64,000 nt of DNA. Source: an uncultured Lachnospiraceae bacterium (lineage in GTDB: Bacteria > Bacillota > Clostridia > Lachnospirales > Lachnospiraceae). Under the pieces are notes generated by a model that saw nothing but the letters and a program-made list of their open reading frames with translations, was not told the origin of the DNA and made no database searches. Numbering within the stretch: position 1 is the stretch's first letter; every line of letters starts with the position of its first letter. The DNA is taken from NCBI GenBank assembly GCA_947626435.1, contig CANQSB010000004.1, positions 62,001 through 126,000 of the forward strand. The letters are read 5' to 3'. Both the position numbers and the translations under genes were made by a program. Positions 27,609 to 37,741 of this stretch are shown in pieces.

Positions 27609-29423
27609 ATGGCTGAAAACAGGGAACAGTCGATGAGCAATTACAGGGTGCCAGGTTCGCGAACGCCGCGCAACCGACAGGTGGAGAAGCCCAAGGAAGG
27701 CAGAAAAACTATGCGGCGGCTTGTGGGGTATTTTGCAAGCGAGATAAGAGTGGTTGTTTTTCTGCTTGCCGTGGTTTTTGTGGTGGTGATTGCGTCTGTG
27801 TATGCGCCGAGGCTGCAGAGCGACGCGATAGACTCGATTACGGCGCTTGACTTTGGGCGGCTGCCGAAAATTCTGGTGACTATGCTTATAGTTTATGCAA
27901 TCCAGAGCCTTGGCACTTTTCTGCAGAGCAGGAACAGCGCGGTTTTGAGCCAGCGTGTAGTGAGCAGAATGCGCGAGGATTTGTTTGACTGCGTGGTTAA
28001 TCTGCCCGTGAAATACATTGACAGCCATTCGCACGGCGACATTATGAGCCGCATGACGAACGATGTGGAAAATATTTCAAATACGGTATCACAGTCGCTC
28101 AGCTCGATGTTTTCGGGAATTTTGACGATTATCGGCACTGTTGCCATGATGTTGTACCTGTGTCCGCCGCTTGCGCTGCTGTCCTGCACTACAGTGCTGC
28201 TGATGCTTGCGGCGACTAAGCTGCTTTCAAAGGCGATGAGGACTTTTTACAGGAAACGGCAGGCGCTTTTGGGCGAGCTCAACGGCACTGTGGAGGAGAT
28301 GGTGACGGGGTATCGCACTGTCGTGGCGTATGAGCATCAGGGCGAGGTGATAGAGAAGTTTGACAGCGTTTCGGATGAGCTTACGTCGGCGGGGATTTTT
28401 GCCGAGATTTTGGGCGGTTCAATGGGACCCGTGATGAATGTTATAAACAATGTGGGATTTGTGATTATTGCCGCGTTTGGAGGGTATTTTGCGGTAAACG
28501 GCGTGATTTCGATAGGAATTATTTCGGCGTTTATTGTCTACGCGAAACAGTTCGGGCGACCCATTGACGAGCTTGCGCAGATTTACGGGCAGATTCAGAC
28601 GGCAATCGCGGGCGCGGAGAGGGTGTTTGCGATTATCGACCAACCAAGGGAGGACAAGTCGGGCAGCCAGAATATGGACAGCGCAAAGGGTGTAATCAAC
28701 TTTAAAAATGTTAATTTTTCGTATGTCGAGGGGCAGCAGGTGCTGCATGATTTCAACCTTGAAGTGCGCGCGGGACATAAGATTGCGCTTGTCGGCGCTA
28801 CGGGCAGCGGCAAGACTACCGTGGTAAATCTGCTGATGCGGTTCTACGACGTGGACAGCGGCGAGATACTGATTGACGGCGTAAACATCAAGGATATAGA
28901 TTGTCAAAACCTGCGCGACAATACGGCGATAGTGCTGCAGGACACTGTGCTCTTTGCGGATACCGTGAGAAACAATTTGAAATATTCAAATCAGGGCGCG
29001 TCAGACGAGGAAATGGAGCAGGCGGCGAAGATGAGCAACTGTCATGATATGATACTGCGCTTAAAGGAAGGTTATGACACTCAGCTTTCAGGCGAGGGCT
29101 ACAATCTGTCACAGGGACAGAGGCAGCTTTTGGCGATTGCGCGGGCGTTTCTGGCGCAGCCAAAGATCTTGATACTTGACGAGGCTACGTCGAGCGTGGA
29201 CACGCGCACGGAAAAGCGCATACAGGACGCGATGGTAAAGCTTATGGAAAACAGAACGAGCCTTATTATCGCGCACAGGCTTTCCACGATACAGGATGCG
29301 GATTTTATCGTTGTGATGGAACAGGGAAGGATTATCGAGAGCGGCAATCACGAGGAGCTGCTTGAAAAGCAGGGGAAATATTATGAGCTTTACATGACGC
29401 AGTTTGCGGGAAATGCGATATAG
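27609..29423 (+). CDS. ABC exporter subunit with canonical ATPase site (heterodimer partner)
   Basis: The 604-residue half-transporter has six membrane helices (about residues 45-330) and an ATPase domain. The ATPase domain has Walker A GATGSGKTT, LSQGQRQL, Walker B LILDEATSSVD and the switch IIAHRLST. These consensus residues make it the catalytic half of a heterodimeric multidrug-type exporter whose partner is the frameshifted gene upstream. The signature has Q in place of the second G (LSQGQ), the usual trait of this half. The ATG at 27609 follows GGAGG with 6 bases spacing; an upstream in-frame start has no ribosome site. Without its partner it may be non-functional or act as a homodimer. 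The substrate is unknown. Confidence 0.9.
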   Translation: MAENREQSMSNYRVPGSRTPRNRQVEKPKEGRKTMRRLVGYFASEIRVVVFLLAVVFVVVIASVYAPRLQSDAIDSITALDFGRLPKILVTMLIVYAIQSLGTFLQSRNSAVLSQRVVSRMREDLFDCVVNLPVKYIDSHSHGDIMSRMTNDVENISNTVSQSLSSMFSGILTIIGTVAMMLYLCPPLALLSCTTVLLMLAATKLLSKAMRTFYRKRQALLGELNGTVEEMVTGYRTVVAYEHQGEVIEKFDSVSDELTSAGIFAEILGGSMGPVMNVINNVGFVIIAAFGGYFAVNGVISIGIISAFIVYAKQFGRPIDELAQIYGQIQTAIAGAERVFAIIDQPREDKSGSQNMDSAKGVINFKNVNFSYVEGQQVLHDFNLEVRAGHKIALVGATGSGKTTVVNLLMRFYDVDSGEILIDGVNIKDIDCQNLRDNTAIVLQDTVLFADTVRNNLKYSNQGASDEEMEQAAKMSNCHDMILRLKEGYDTQLSGEGYNLSQGQRQLLAIARAFLAQPKILILDEATSSVDTRTEKRIQDAMVKLMENRTSLIIAHRLSTIQDADFIVVMEQGRIIESGNHEELLEKQGKYYELYMTQFAGNAI

Positions 29424-29435
29424 CGGCGCTGGGAT

Positions 29436-29494
29436 ATTCTCCTTTTTTGGCTATGTTCATATAATAAAGCATAGCAAAAAAGGAGAATTTTTTT
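29436..29494 (+). terminator. Terminator overlapping the ribosome site of the LysM gene
   Basis: A near-perfect stem (29436-29455 with 29470-29488, one bulged G) is followed by TTTTTTT. The right arm contains AAGGAG, the ribosome site of the next gene. The loop contains TATAAT (29460-29465), also readable as CATATAATA. The RBS could therefore be sequestered in read-through RNA but free in RNA started in the loop. Confidence 0.8.
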
Positions 29495-31312
29495 ATGGCA
29501 ATAGGTTATCTGAAAATTCAGGCGAGGCTTGCTGATGAGGCTGTGCCGCTTTCGGGCGTGCAGGTCAGCATAATGGACGACGACGGGCGTAAGATATATG
29601 AGGTGACTACCGATGAAAACGGCGAGGCGCCTGTGGTTTCACTGGAAACATTGGATATGGCGCTTTCGCTTGATCCAAACTATGCGGGCAATCCGTATGT
29701 CAGCTACAATGTGCTTGCGCGCAGGGAAGGCTTTCAGACGCGCTATGTGGAGGGCGTCGCGATATATGAGGGTGAAACGGCGGTGCTGCCGGTTACGCTT
29801 ATGCCGATGCAGGAGTTTGCCCGCGGCGGCGACATAATGAAAATCGAGCTTGAAAAGCCCGCCGCCGCAAGGAGTGAAATGCGTTTCCAGCAGGCGCCGC
29901 CTGATAACGCGCGCATACTGAGGCAGGCTGTTATCCCGCGAGTGATTACAGTGCATCTTGGCACGCCTGCGTCGTGGGCGGCGAATGTGCAGGTGCCGTT
30001 TACGGACTACATAAAAAACGTGGCGAGCAGCGAGATTTATCCTACGTGGCCTGACGCGGCGCTGCGGGCGAATATTTACGCGATTATCACGTTTGCGCTG
30101 AACCGTATTTTTACGGAGTGGTACAGGAGCCAAGGCTATAGCTTTGACATTACCAACAGCACGGCGTATGATATGGCGTATGTGTATGGCAGGCAGATTT
30201 ATGAGTCGATAAGCGTGATAGTGGATGAGATTTTTAACGAGTACGTGAGCAGACAGGGACAGAATATGCCATATTTTACATCCTTCTGCAATGGTACTAC
30301 GTCTATGTGCGATGGGCTTTCGCAGTGGGGAACTGTGACATTGGCGCAGAGGGGGATGACGCCGCTGCAGATTTTGCGCTCATATTATCCGAAGGATATT
30401 GAAATCGTGGAAACAAACGCGATTACTGATATCACGTCGTCTTACCCAGGTACAGCGCTGCGGCTTGGCAGCACAGGGCTTGATGTGCAGACGGTACAGA
30501 ATTATTTAAACAGAATACGCAGGAATTACCCCGCTATTCCTGAGATTACCGATGAGGCGGGGGTATTTGGAAACAGTACCTACAATGCTGTGCGCAAATT
30601 CCAGAGTATTTTTAATCTGGGCGATGACGGCGTGGTCGGGAAATCGACGTGGTATAAGCTTTCTCAGGTGTATGCGGCTGTGGCGCGGCTTGCCGAGCTT
30701 GACAGTGAGGGTATAGCTTCAGGGATAGGGACTGTTCCGCCAAGCTCCGTACTGCGTCAGGGCTCGCGCGGAAATGATGTGCTCACGCTGCAGTACCTTC
30801 TTGATTTTATTTCGGAATATTATCCGAACATACCGAGCGTCTCACAGGACGGCATTTTTGGCGGGGCGACGCGGCAGGCGGTGGAGGCGTTCCAGAAGAT
30901 GCTGCAGCTTAACCCCGACGGCATAGTAGGCGCGGCCACATGGAGAGCGCTTTATGATGTCTACTTGAATCTGCGGGGGAATGCCAATATTCCGTCAGGT
31001 CCAAGCGCAGGGTATTTTGAATATACTGTAAAGTCTGGCGATACGCTGTGGCTTTTGTCGCAGAGGTACGGGACGACTGTGGAGGCGATAAAGCGGCTGA
31101 ACGGTCTTAGCGGGAATGAACTGTCCATAGGGCAAACGCTTAAAATTCCAAGCTCTGAGCTGCCTCAGTATTTTGAGTATACCGTTAAATCCGGCGATAC
31201 GCTGTGGCTTTTGTCGCAGAGGTATGGGACGACTGTAGAGGCGATAAAACGGCTGAATGGTCTTAGCGGGAATGAACTGTATATCGGACAGGTGCTTTTG
31301 ATACCGAATTAA
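29495..31312 (+). CDS. SpoIID-like, peptidoglycan-binding and LysM protein without signal peptide
   Basis: The 605-residue protein has an N-terminal carboxypeptidase-regulatory-like beta domain (residues 1-110). A SpoIID-like region follows (about 145-290: VPFTDYIKNVASSEIYPTW). Two PG_binding_1 domains come next, about 322-395 and 417-490, each with DG..G..T...V..FQ and DG.VG..TW motifs. Two C-terminal LysM domains with YTVKSGDTLWLLSQRYGTT complete it. There is no signal peptide or membrane helix despite many wall-binding modules. In spore-formers this fits a mother-cell protein that binds forming spore peptidoglycan (compare SafA), which is an inference. The start lies 9 bases after AAGGAG. 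Confidence 0.82.
   Translation: MAIGYLKIQARLADEAVPLSGVQVSIMDDDGRKIYEVTTDENGEAPVVSLETLDMALSLDPNYAGNPYVSYNVLARREGFQTRYVEGVAIYEGETAVLPVTLMPMQEFARGGDIMKIELEKPAAARSEMRFQQAPPDNARILRQAVIPRVITVHLGTPASWAANVQVPFTDYIKNVASSEIYPTWPDAALRANIYAIITFALNRIFTEWYRSQGYSFDITNSTAYDMAYVYGRQIYESISVIVDEIFNEYVSRQGQNMPYFTSFCNGTTSMCDGLSQWGTVTLAQRGMTPLQILRSYYPKDIEIVETNAITDITSSYPGTALRLGSTGLDVQTVQNYLNRIRRNYPAIPEITDEAGVFGNSTYNAVRKFQSIFNLGDDGVVGKSTWYKLSQVYAAVARLAELDSEGIASGIGTVPPSSVLRQGSRGNDVLTLQYLLDFISEYYPNIPSVSQDGIFGGATRQAVEAFQKMLQLNPDGIVGAATWRALYDVYLNLRGNANIPSGPSAGYFEYTVKSGDTLWLLSQRYGTTVEAIKRLNGLSGNELSIGQTLKIPSSELPQYFEYTVKSGDTLWLLSQRYGTTVEAIKRLNGLSGNELYIGQVLLIPN
31013..31309 (+). repeat. Recent tandem duplication encoding the two LysM domains
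   Basis: The units at 31013-31153 and 31169-31309 are offset by 156 bases (52 codons) and nearly identical, with mainly third-position differences. The last LysM therefore arose by a recent in-gene duplication. Confidence 0.9.
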
Positions 31313-31329
31313 TAAGTGGATTGCGGAAA

Positions 31330-31371
31330 ATAAAAGCAGAAGGTCTGAATTTTCGGGCTTTCTGCTTTTAT
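31330..31371 (+). terminator. Terminator of the LysM gene
   Basis: A perfect 12-bp stem (ATAAAAGCAGAA / TTCTGCTTTTAT) with an 18-base loop, followed by ACTGTTTTG. Confidence 0.75.
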
Positions 31372-31487
31372 ACTGTTTTGAAATCATTTTCAGATTTTAG
31401 CCTGCTTGTGTTGAATGTTTGGTGGATTGCTGATAAAATAAGAGCAGTATACTTTAATCTAAGTAAAAAGGGGAACAAAGCAGCCAA

Positions 31488-34040
31488 ATGAAAGATAAAA
31501 CGACACGTTTTTTGATAATAAGCGGTATATTTACTGTGATTTTCTGCGTGGTGATATTCGCCGCGCAGGCGGTTCATATGAGCAGGCGGAGCGCGGAGGC
31601 AATCAGTGAGCTTGGCGACATTTACATATCGGGAATGAGCGAGCAGGCGGCAAGACATTTCGGCACGACTATCGAGCTGAGGATGTCGCAGGTGTCGGCG
31701 ATAGTGGATTCCGTGCCTGCAAACGGAAACGTCGAATCATCCATGCGCCTTACCCTTACATATAACGCGAGGGCGCGGGGGTTTGAGTATCTGGCGCTGT
31801 ATTCGGGTGACGGCGTGCTTGAAATGTTGTACGGCAGCCAGCTTGCGATTGACAATCCCGACAGCTTTCTGGCGTCGCTTACGCGCGGAGAGCAGAAAAT
31901 GTCGGTGGGGCGTGACGCGGACGGCAGGGAAGCTATTTTGATGGGAATCCCCGCCGTGTACCCTATGGCTGACGGAGGGGAAAGCATTGCGCTTGTCGCG
32001 GGACTTCCGACGGGCTATATCACTGATACGCTTTCGCTTGATATCGGCGATTCGCTTATTTATTATGTAATCATACGAAATGACGGCAGCTTTATTCTGC
32101 GCGACGAAAGCATTGAGGAGGCTGATTATTTTGAGCGCGTGCGCAGCCGCTACGACAGTGTGGGCGGCAAGAGCGCGGAGCAGTTTATATCAGAGCTTAC
32201 GGCGGCTATGCTGGAAAACAGGAACTACAGCAGTGAGTTTAGGATAGACGGCGAAAGGCGTTTTCTGTACTGTACAAGCCTTCCTTATTCTGACTGGTTT
32301 ATGATTATGTTTCTGCCGTATGGCAGGCTTGACAGGACTGTCGCTACGCTTGGCGCGCAGTGGACACGGACAGCCGTGGGCGGGTGCGTGATTATCCTGT
32401 TTGTGCTGCTGCTTGTGTTTATGAGGTATTTTTACCTGACGAGGAGGCAGATGCATGAGCTTGAAGCGGCAAAAAGGCTTGCGGAGCAGACAAGCAAGGC
32501 AAAGAGCGAATTTTTGTCAAATATGAGCCACGACATCAGGACACCGATGAACGGCATCGTGGGAATGACGGCGATTGCAAGCGCAAACATTGAAAATATC
32601 CCGCAGGTCAAGAACTGTCTTAAAAAGATTGAGCTTTCAAGCAAACATCTTCTTGGTCTTGTAAACGACATACTTGATATGTCAAAGATTGAGAGCGGCA
32701 AGCTTACGCTCAATTTTGAACAGGTGTCTTTGCAGGACACGATACAGAATATTGTGGATATGGTGCAGCCGCAGGTAAAGACGAAAAAGCAGTCGTTTGA
32801 CGTGTACGTGCGCGACAGCATAGTGGAAAACGTATATTGCGACAGCATACGCTTGAATCAGGTAATACTTAACCTTGTCGGAAACGCGATAAAATTCACG
32901 CCAGATGGGGGCGCGATACAGATTGTGCTGTATGAGGAGAACTCGCCGCGTGGCTCATCATACGTGAGGGTGAATCTGTGCGTCAAGGACAACGGTATCG
33001 GCATGTCGCCTGAGTTTAAGGAGAAAATATTTGAGTCCTTTATGCGCGAGGACAACGCGCGCGTGCAGAAGACCGAGGGCTCTGGGCTTGGCATGGCCAT
33101 CACGAAGTATATCGTTGACGCTATGAAGGGCACTATCGAGGTGGAAAGCGAGCTTGGCAAGGGCAGCGAGTTTCATGTGACGCTTGATTTGGAGAAAGCG
33201 TTTGCAAGCGAGGCTGAGATGCGTCTGCCTGAGTGGGAGGCGCTTGTGGCTGATGATGACGAGCTTTTGTGCGAGAGTACAGTCGCAGGGCTGAAGGCGC
33301 TCGGCGTAAAGGCGGCATGGGTGCTTAGCGGAGAGAGCGCGGTTGAAATGGTTAAAGAGCGCAAGGCGCAGGGCAAGGATTTTGACATAATAATACTGGA
33401 CTGGAAATTACCTAATATGAACGGCATCGAGACGGCAAGGGAAATCAGAAAGCAATGTGGCGAGGATACGCCGATAATACTCACGTCTTCCTACGAATGG
33501 AGTGAGTATGAGGAGGAGGCTAAGGCGGCTGGCATAAACGGCTTTATAGAAAAGCCGCTGTTCCGCTCAAATCTGTATTATTGTCTGAAACAGTATGATA
33601 AAAATGCAGGCGCGGCTGAACCGCAGTGCGGGGAAAAGACAATGGATTTTGGCGGAAAAAGATTTCTCGTCGCCGAGGACAATGATTTGAACTGGGAAAT
33701 TGCGCATGAGCTTATATCGGAGCTTGGGGCAGAGGTAGAAAGGGCGGAAAACGGAAAGGTGTGCGTTGAAAAGTTTGAACAGTCGGAAAAGGGCTATTAT
33801 GACGCTATCATAATGGACATCAGAATGCCTGTGATGACGGGGTATGAAGCAACGCGTGCGATAAGGGCTTTGGAGCGCTCCGACGCGGGCAAAATTCCTA
33901 TAATAGCTATGAGCGCCGATGCCTTTTCAGATGACGTGGAGCGCTCACTGGAGTGCGGAATGAATGCGCATGTGGCAAAGCCCATAGATATGGATGAGCT
34001 CACCAAAACATTAATAAAAACGCAAGGGCAGCGTTTTTAA
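31488..34040 (+). CDS. Membrane hybrid histidine kinase with two receiver domains
   Basis: The 850-residue kinase has an N-terminal membrane helix (residues 8-27), an extracytoplasmic sensor of about 250 residues and a second helix (about 288-308: [19 protein letters not shown]). HisKA ([12 protein letters not shown]) and HATPase_c ([23 protein letters not shown]) follow. The first receiver has the acceptor in [12 protein letters not shown] and the second in [11 protein letters not shown]. Kinases of this plan in Lachnospiraceae often lie beside a solute-binding lipoprotein, as here. The binding protein may present its ligand to the sensor domain, which is an inference from context. The ribosome site (AAGGGGA) is rather far from the ATG. 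Confidence 0.88.
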   Translation: MKDKTTRFLIISGIFTVIFCVVIFAAQAVHMSRRSAEAISELGDIYISGMSEQAARHFGTTIELRMSQVSAIVDSVPANGNVESSMRLTLTYNARARGFEYLALYSGDGVLEMLYGSQLAIDNPDSFLASLTRGEQKMSVGRDADGREAILMGIPAVYPMADGGESIALVAGLPTGYITDTLSLDIGDSLIYYVIIRNDGSFILRDESIEEADYFERVRSRYDSVGGKSAEQFISELTAAMLENRNYSSEFRIDGERRFLYCTSLPYSDWFMIMFLPYGRLDRTVATLGAQWTRTAVGGCVIILFVLLLVFMRYFYLTRRQMHELEAAKRLAEQTSKAKSEFLSNMSHDIRTPMNGIVGMTAIASANIENIPQVKNCLKKIELSSKHLLGLVNDILDMSKIESGKLTLNFEQVSLQDTIQNIVDMVQPQVKTKKQSFDVYVRDSIVENVYCDSIRLNQVILNLVGNAIKFTPDGGAIQIVLYEENSPRGSSYVRVNLCVKDNGIGMSPEFKEKIFESFMREDNARVQKTEGSGLGMAITKYIVDAMKGTIEVESELGKGSEFHVTLDLEKAFASEAEMRLPEWEALVADDDELLCESTVAGLKALGVKAAWVLSGESAVEMVKERKAQGKDFDIIILDWKLPNMNGIETAREIRKQCGEDTPIILTSSYEWSEYEEEAKAAGINGFIEKPLFRSNLYYCLKQYDKNAGAAEPQCGEKTMDFGGKRFLVAEDNDLNWEIAHELISELGAEVERAENGKVCVEKFEQSEKGYYDAIIMDIRMPVMTGYEATRAIRALERSDAGKIPIIAMSADAFSDDVERSLECGMNAHVAKPIDMDELTKTLIKTQGQRF

Positions 34041-34121
34041 GAGGTAATGAAAAGCTGTAAAGGACAGCGTTTTCGGGGTGATTGAGGAACTTTGAGGGCG
34101 GAGAATGGAGGATATATAGTG

Positions 34122-35429
34122 ATGAAAAAAAATGTAATGGCGGCAATGATATTGGGGTTATCGATGGGGCTTACGGCGTGCGGGGGCGATGAGGCTGATG
34201 TGGTTGATGAGGTAGTGGAAAAGGAAGATGTGGAGATTTCACTTTGGACTTACCCTGTGGGCAATTGGAGCAATCCGAGCACTGTGGCGGGAATGCTCAC
34301 TGACTTCAACCAGAAATATCCGAATATTCATGTGTCCGTGGATTATCTGACGTATGAAGACGGGGATGCCAAGGTAAACGAGGCGATTGACAGGAAAGCG
34401 GCGCCTGATTTAGTCTTTGAAGGTCCTGAGCGCCTTGTGGCTGACTGGGGCAGCAGAGGGGTCATGGTCGATTTGACTGATGTATGGGAAACCGAGGGCA
34501 CGGCGGGTGAAATATATGACAATGTGCGCGCCGCATGCAGGCACAGCAACGGCGAATACTATGAATTTCCCGTGTGCATGACGGCGCACTGCATGGCTAT
34601 AAATTATGATATGTTTAAGGCGGCAGACGCGCTTCAGTACATAGATGAGGAGAACCGCACATGGACCACCGAGAATTTCAAAAAGGCTGTGGAGGCGCTT
34701 GTCGCATACGGTCAGGAGAATGTCGGTGTTGTATATTGCGGAGGACAGGGCGGCGACCAGGGGACAAGGGCGCTGATAACGAATCTCTATGGCGGCGCGT
34801 TTACAAATCCCGAGCATACGGAATACACTGTAAACAATCCTGAAAATGTAAAAGCGCTGGAATTTCTCCGCGATTTAGACGGCATTAGCTTTGCGCCTGA
34901 CATTGTCGGGGGCGATGAGGTGAAGCGATTTACAAACGGCGAGCTTGCGATGGCGTTTTGCTGGAATGCGTCTCTGGAGCTTACACAGACCTTGAACAAT
35001 CCGAATCTGAATTTTGAGATAATGCCGATGACATTTCCCACTGACAGCGGCGAGCCAAAGCTGCAGGGCGGCATATGGGGCTTTGGCATATTTGACAATG
35101 GCGACGAGGCAAAAATAGAGGCGGCGAAAACCTTTATAAAATTTATGACCGAGGATGAGACGGAGTACAGCAAGGCGGTAATCGCGGCGGCGCAGTTCCC
35201 CGCAAGAAGCGGCAGCGCGATATACGCGAATGATGAATTTATGAATGAGTACAGTATGTTTATGCGCTATATGGGCGATTATTATCAGGTCACGCCAAAC
35301 TGGGCAAACGCGCGCACAGCGTGGTGGAATATGCTGCAGAGCATAGGCAGTGGGAGCGACATCGAGGAGGCGCTTGGCAGTTTTGACGCCGAGGCAAACA
35401 AAGGCACAGGAGCGTCGGCGGAAAATTAA
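34122..35429 (+). CDS. Extracellular solute-binding lipoprotein (sugar-type), orphan
   Basis: The 435-residue protein has a lipoprotein signal (KKNVMAAMILGLSMGLTAC; lipobox LTAC) and an acidic linker. The bacterial type-1 sugar-binding fold follows: EISLWTYPVGNW near the start, and GGIWGFGIF and ARTAWWNML late. It should be anchored outside the cell and bind a carbohydrate-like ligand. No permease or ATPase gene is next to it. Its position between a hybrid kinase and a chemoreceptor suggests a sensory rather than a transport role. The ATG follows GGAGGATATATAGTG; a GTG three bases upstream is possible. Confidence 0.88.
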   Translation: MKKNVMAAMILGLSMGLTACGGDEADVVDEVVEKEDVEISLWTYPVGNWSNPSTVAGMLTDFNQKYPNIHVSVDYLTYEDGDAKVNEAIDRKAAPDLVFEGPERLVADWGSRGVMVDLTDVWETEGTAGEIYDNVRAACRHSNGEYYEFPVCMTAHCMAINYDMFKAADALQYIDEENRTWTTENFKKAVEALVAYGQENVGVVYCGGQGGDQGTRALITNLYGGAFTNPEHTEYTVNNPENVKALEFLRDLDGISFAPDIVGGDEVKRFTNGELAMAFCWNASLELTQTLNNPNLNFEIMPMTFPTDSGEPKLQGGIWGFGIFDNGDEAKIEAAKTFIKFMTEDETEYSKAVIAAAQFPARSGSAIYANDEFMNEYSMFMRYMGDYYQVTPNWANARTAWWNMLQSIGSGSDIEEALGSFDAEANKGTGASAEN

Positions 35430-35433
35430 TATC

Positions 35434-35826
35434 ATGGTGAAGAAAAATGATGTGTTTCTGCTGGCAGGCATCGCGCTGCTTTCAGGAGTTATTTTTGCGG
35501 TGATGGCTTTGACGGGAATTTCGCGCGGCAGCGGCGGAAAATTGTTGGCGGAGGTTACTATAGACGGCAGGCTGTACGGGGAATTTCCGATGTATGAAGA
35601 TACTGTGGTGGATATAGATGAACCGTTAGGGCATAATACGCTTGTTATTTCGGATGGTCAGGCATGCATTTCGGAGGCGGACTGCCCTGACCAATATTGC
35701 GTGCGGCATAGGGCGGTTTCCAAAACGGGTGAAACGATTATCTGCCTGCCGCATAAATTGGTTGTGGAAATTAAGGCGTATGGCAAGGTTTCCGTAGGCG
35801 CGGACATAGACGCCACAGCGCAATAG
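35434..35826 (+). CDS. NusG domain II-containing membrane-anchored protein
   Basis: The 130-residue protein has one N-terminal membrane helix (VFLLAGIALLSGVIFAVMAL) and an extracytoplasmic NusG_II domain (about residues 40-125). Conserved cysteines occur as C-x5-C-P-x3-C (ACISEADCPDQYC) with a later cysteine in ETIICLPHKLVVEI. NusG_II proteins of this type are common in Firmicutes, often near redox or FMN-transfer genes; their function is not established. It starts 4 bases after the binding-protein stop and is probably co-transcribed. Confidence 0.85.
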   Translation: MVKKNDVFLLAGIALLSGVIFAVMALTGISRGSGGKLLAEVTIDGRLYGEFPMYEDTVVDIDEPLGHNTLVISDGQACISEADCPDQYCVRHRAVSKTGETIICLPHKLVVEIKAYGKVSVGADIDATAQ

Positions 35827-35879
35827 TTTTGCAAATGTGGAATGATTTTCAGAATATGCGAAAACATTAGTGCAATATG

Positions 35880-35908
35880 TTGACCGCTGACAGTTTGTAA
35901 AGTATAAT
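35880..35908 (+). promoter_or_regulatory. Promoter of the chemoreceptor gene
   Basis: TTGACC (35880-35885), 17 bp and TATAAT (35903-35908), about 70 bases before the ATG. Confidence 0.85.
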
Positions 35909-35977
35909 TATAGTGATATTTACCAAAAATGTATAAATATCTATAAGAACATCTAATTTGAAAGGATATGTTGGGCG

Positions 35978-37684
35978 ATGGAAGGAGCAAATGAGACTGT
36001 AACGCGAAATACGCTGGGGGAAAACAGCCAGGTGGCGCGCCTTGGCAAAATCACGAAAAGGACAAAGCTTTCTCTTATCATAGGGGCGGTTCTATTGTTT
36101 TTCGTGTTTATATCAGGCGCAAGCTATGTGGCAAATACATATGAACAGCTTGAAATCACTATGTACCTCAATCAGTACAGGATAGGCTCGAAGACGCTTA
36201 CGGCGGCGGTTCAGTCGTATGCTGTGACGGGCGATATGCAATATTATGACGCATATATGAAGGAGCTTAACGAGGATAAAAACAGGGATATTGCATGGGC
36301 AGGTTTGGAGAAAAACAGCCTTAAAGATGAGGAGTGGACTAACCTCAACGAGATAGCGGATCTTTCCAACGGGCTTGTGCCGCTTGAGGAGGAGGCGATG
36401 GCGGCAGTGGCGGCGGGCGATACGCAGTCGGCTATGGACTTTGTCTTTGGCAGCGAGTACGGCACGGCGATACAGCGCATAAATGAGCTTACCGACACGA
36501 CCATCAATAAAATACTTGCGCGGCTTGAGGCTAAAAAGTCGGGCTTTCTTGCATTTATGATAATATGCGCCGCAGCATTTGTGGCGGGCTTTGTATGGCT
36601 TGCGATGTCAAGCTTTAAGGCGATAGCTTTTTCACGCAAGGAGCTTTTGACGCCGATTATCAAGGTTTCGGAGCAGATGAAGGAGCTTGCTGACGGCAAC
36701 CTGCATGCGCGGCTTGATTTGGAGGCGGACGACAGCGAGGTCGGCAGCATGGTCAAGGCGATAGAATTTATGAAGGATAACCTTGCGGGCATTATCGAGG
36801 AGATAAGCTTTGTGCTTGAACAGATGGGACAGGGCAACTACAGGGTTGATGTCGGGCATAATTATGTCGGCGAGTATGTGCAGATAAAGGAGTCGCTCAA
36901 CAAGATTATTGAGGAGATGAAAAATACCGTAGCAACGATCACGAGTGTTTCAAACGATATTGACGCGGGCTCGGGGCAGCTTGCATCAGCGGCTGAGGAT
37001 TTGGCAAACGCTTGTACAAGCCAGGCGGGCGAGGTTTCGGATTTAATGCTGCTTTTGGGAGAGCTTAGCGAGGCGATAGAGTATGATGAGAAGGAGGCGG
37101 AGGAGGCTGTCAAGATTTCCAATCTTTCAAGCTCGACGCTTGTCGCAAGCAGCCAGAAGATGGATGAGCTTAAGGTGGCGATGGACGAGATAAATGACTG
37201 TTCAAAGCAGATTATCGGTGTTATTTCAGCTATTGCGGATATTGGAGACGAGATTGACATGCTTTCGCTCAACGCTTCGATAGAGTCGGCGAGGGCGGGC
37301 GAAGCGGGCAGGGGCTTTGCGGTAGTGGCGGAGCAGGTTAAAAAGCTTGCGGAGGCGTCACAGAGCGCGGTCGGTGAGACGTCTGACCTGATACGCAGGA
37401 CTGTGGATGCAGTGGATGTCGGAGAGCGCATTGCGGCGGAGGCGGCTGTAAATATGGAAGAAATGCTTATGGGCGCTGAGGAGACGACGGGGCGCATAAA
37501 CGGCATTGTTGACAAGCTAAAGAGCGAGCTGGAGAGCATTTCGCAGATTAACGAGGGCATTGGAAATATGGCGGGAATTGTGGACAACAATTCGGCGACA
37601 TCCGAGGAGACGGCGGCGATAAGCGAGGAGCAGAAGCAGCAGGTTGAGGCGTTGGTGGAATTGATGAGTGGGTTCAAAGTATAA
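35978..37684 (+). CDS. Methyl-accepting chemotaxis protein
   Basis: The 568-residue receptor has membrane helices at about residues 31-50 and 190-212 flanking a small extracytoplasmic helical sensor of about 140 residues. A HAMP domain and a long coiled-coil signalling domain follow. The hairpin tip reads MLSLNASIESARAGEAGRGFA, the highly conserved CheA/CheW contact region. It should be methylated by CheR, demethylated by CheB and coupled through CheW. The ligand is unknown. It has its own promoter and follows the kinase/binding-protein group, so it may sample the same ligand. Confidence 0.93.
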   Translation: MEGANETVTRNTLGENSQVARLGKITKRTKLSLIIGAVLLFFVFISGASYVANTYEQLEITMYLNQYRIGSKTLTAAVQSYAVTGDMQYYDAYMKELNEDKNRDIAWAGLEKNSLKDEEWTNLNEIADLSNGLVPLEEEAMAAVAAGDTQSAMDFVFGSEYGTAIQRINELTDTTINKILARLEAKKSGFLAFMIICAAAFVAGFVWLAMSSFKAIAFSRKELLTPIIKVSEQMKELADGNLHARLDLEADDSEVGSMVKAIEFMKDNLAGIIEEISFVLEQMGQGNYRVDVGHNYVGEYVQIKESLNKIIEEMKNTVATITSVSNDIDAGSGQLASAAEDLANACTSQAGEVSDLMLLLGELSEAIEYDEKEAEEAVKISNLSSSTLVASSQKMDELKVAMDEINDCSKQIIGVISAIADIGDEIDMLSLNASIESARAGEAGRGFAVVAEQVKKLAEASQSAVGETSDLIRRTVDAVDVGERIAAEAAVNMEEMLMGAEETTGRINGIVDKLKSELESISQINEGIGNMAGIVDNNSATSEETAAISEEQKQQVEALVELMSGFKV

Positions 37685-37740
37685 AACATTAAGGAACTCT
37701 AAGGCAGCAAAGGACGCTGCCTAAGACTTCCTAAATGTTT
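37684..37740 (+). repeat. Large imperfect hairpin after the chemoreceptor gene
   Basis: Two 25-base arms (37684-37708 and 37716-37740) pair at all but three positions around a 7-base loop. There is no T-run. It stands directly before the repeated terminator hairpin at 37742. Confidence 0.85.
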
Positions 37741-37741
37741 A

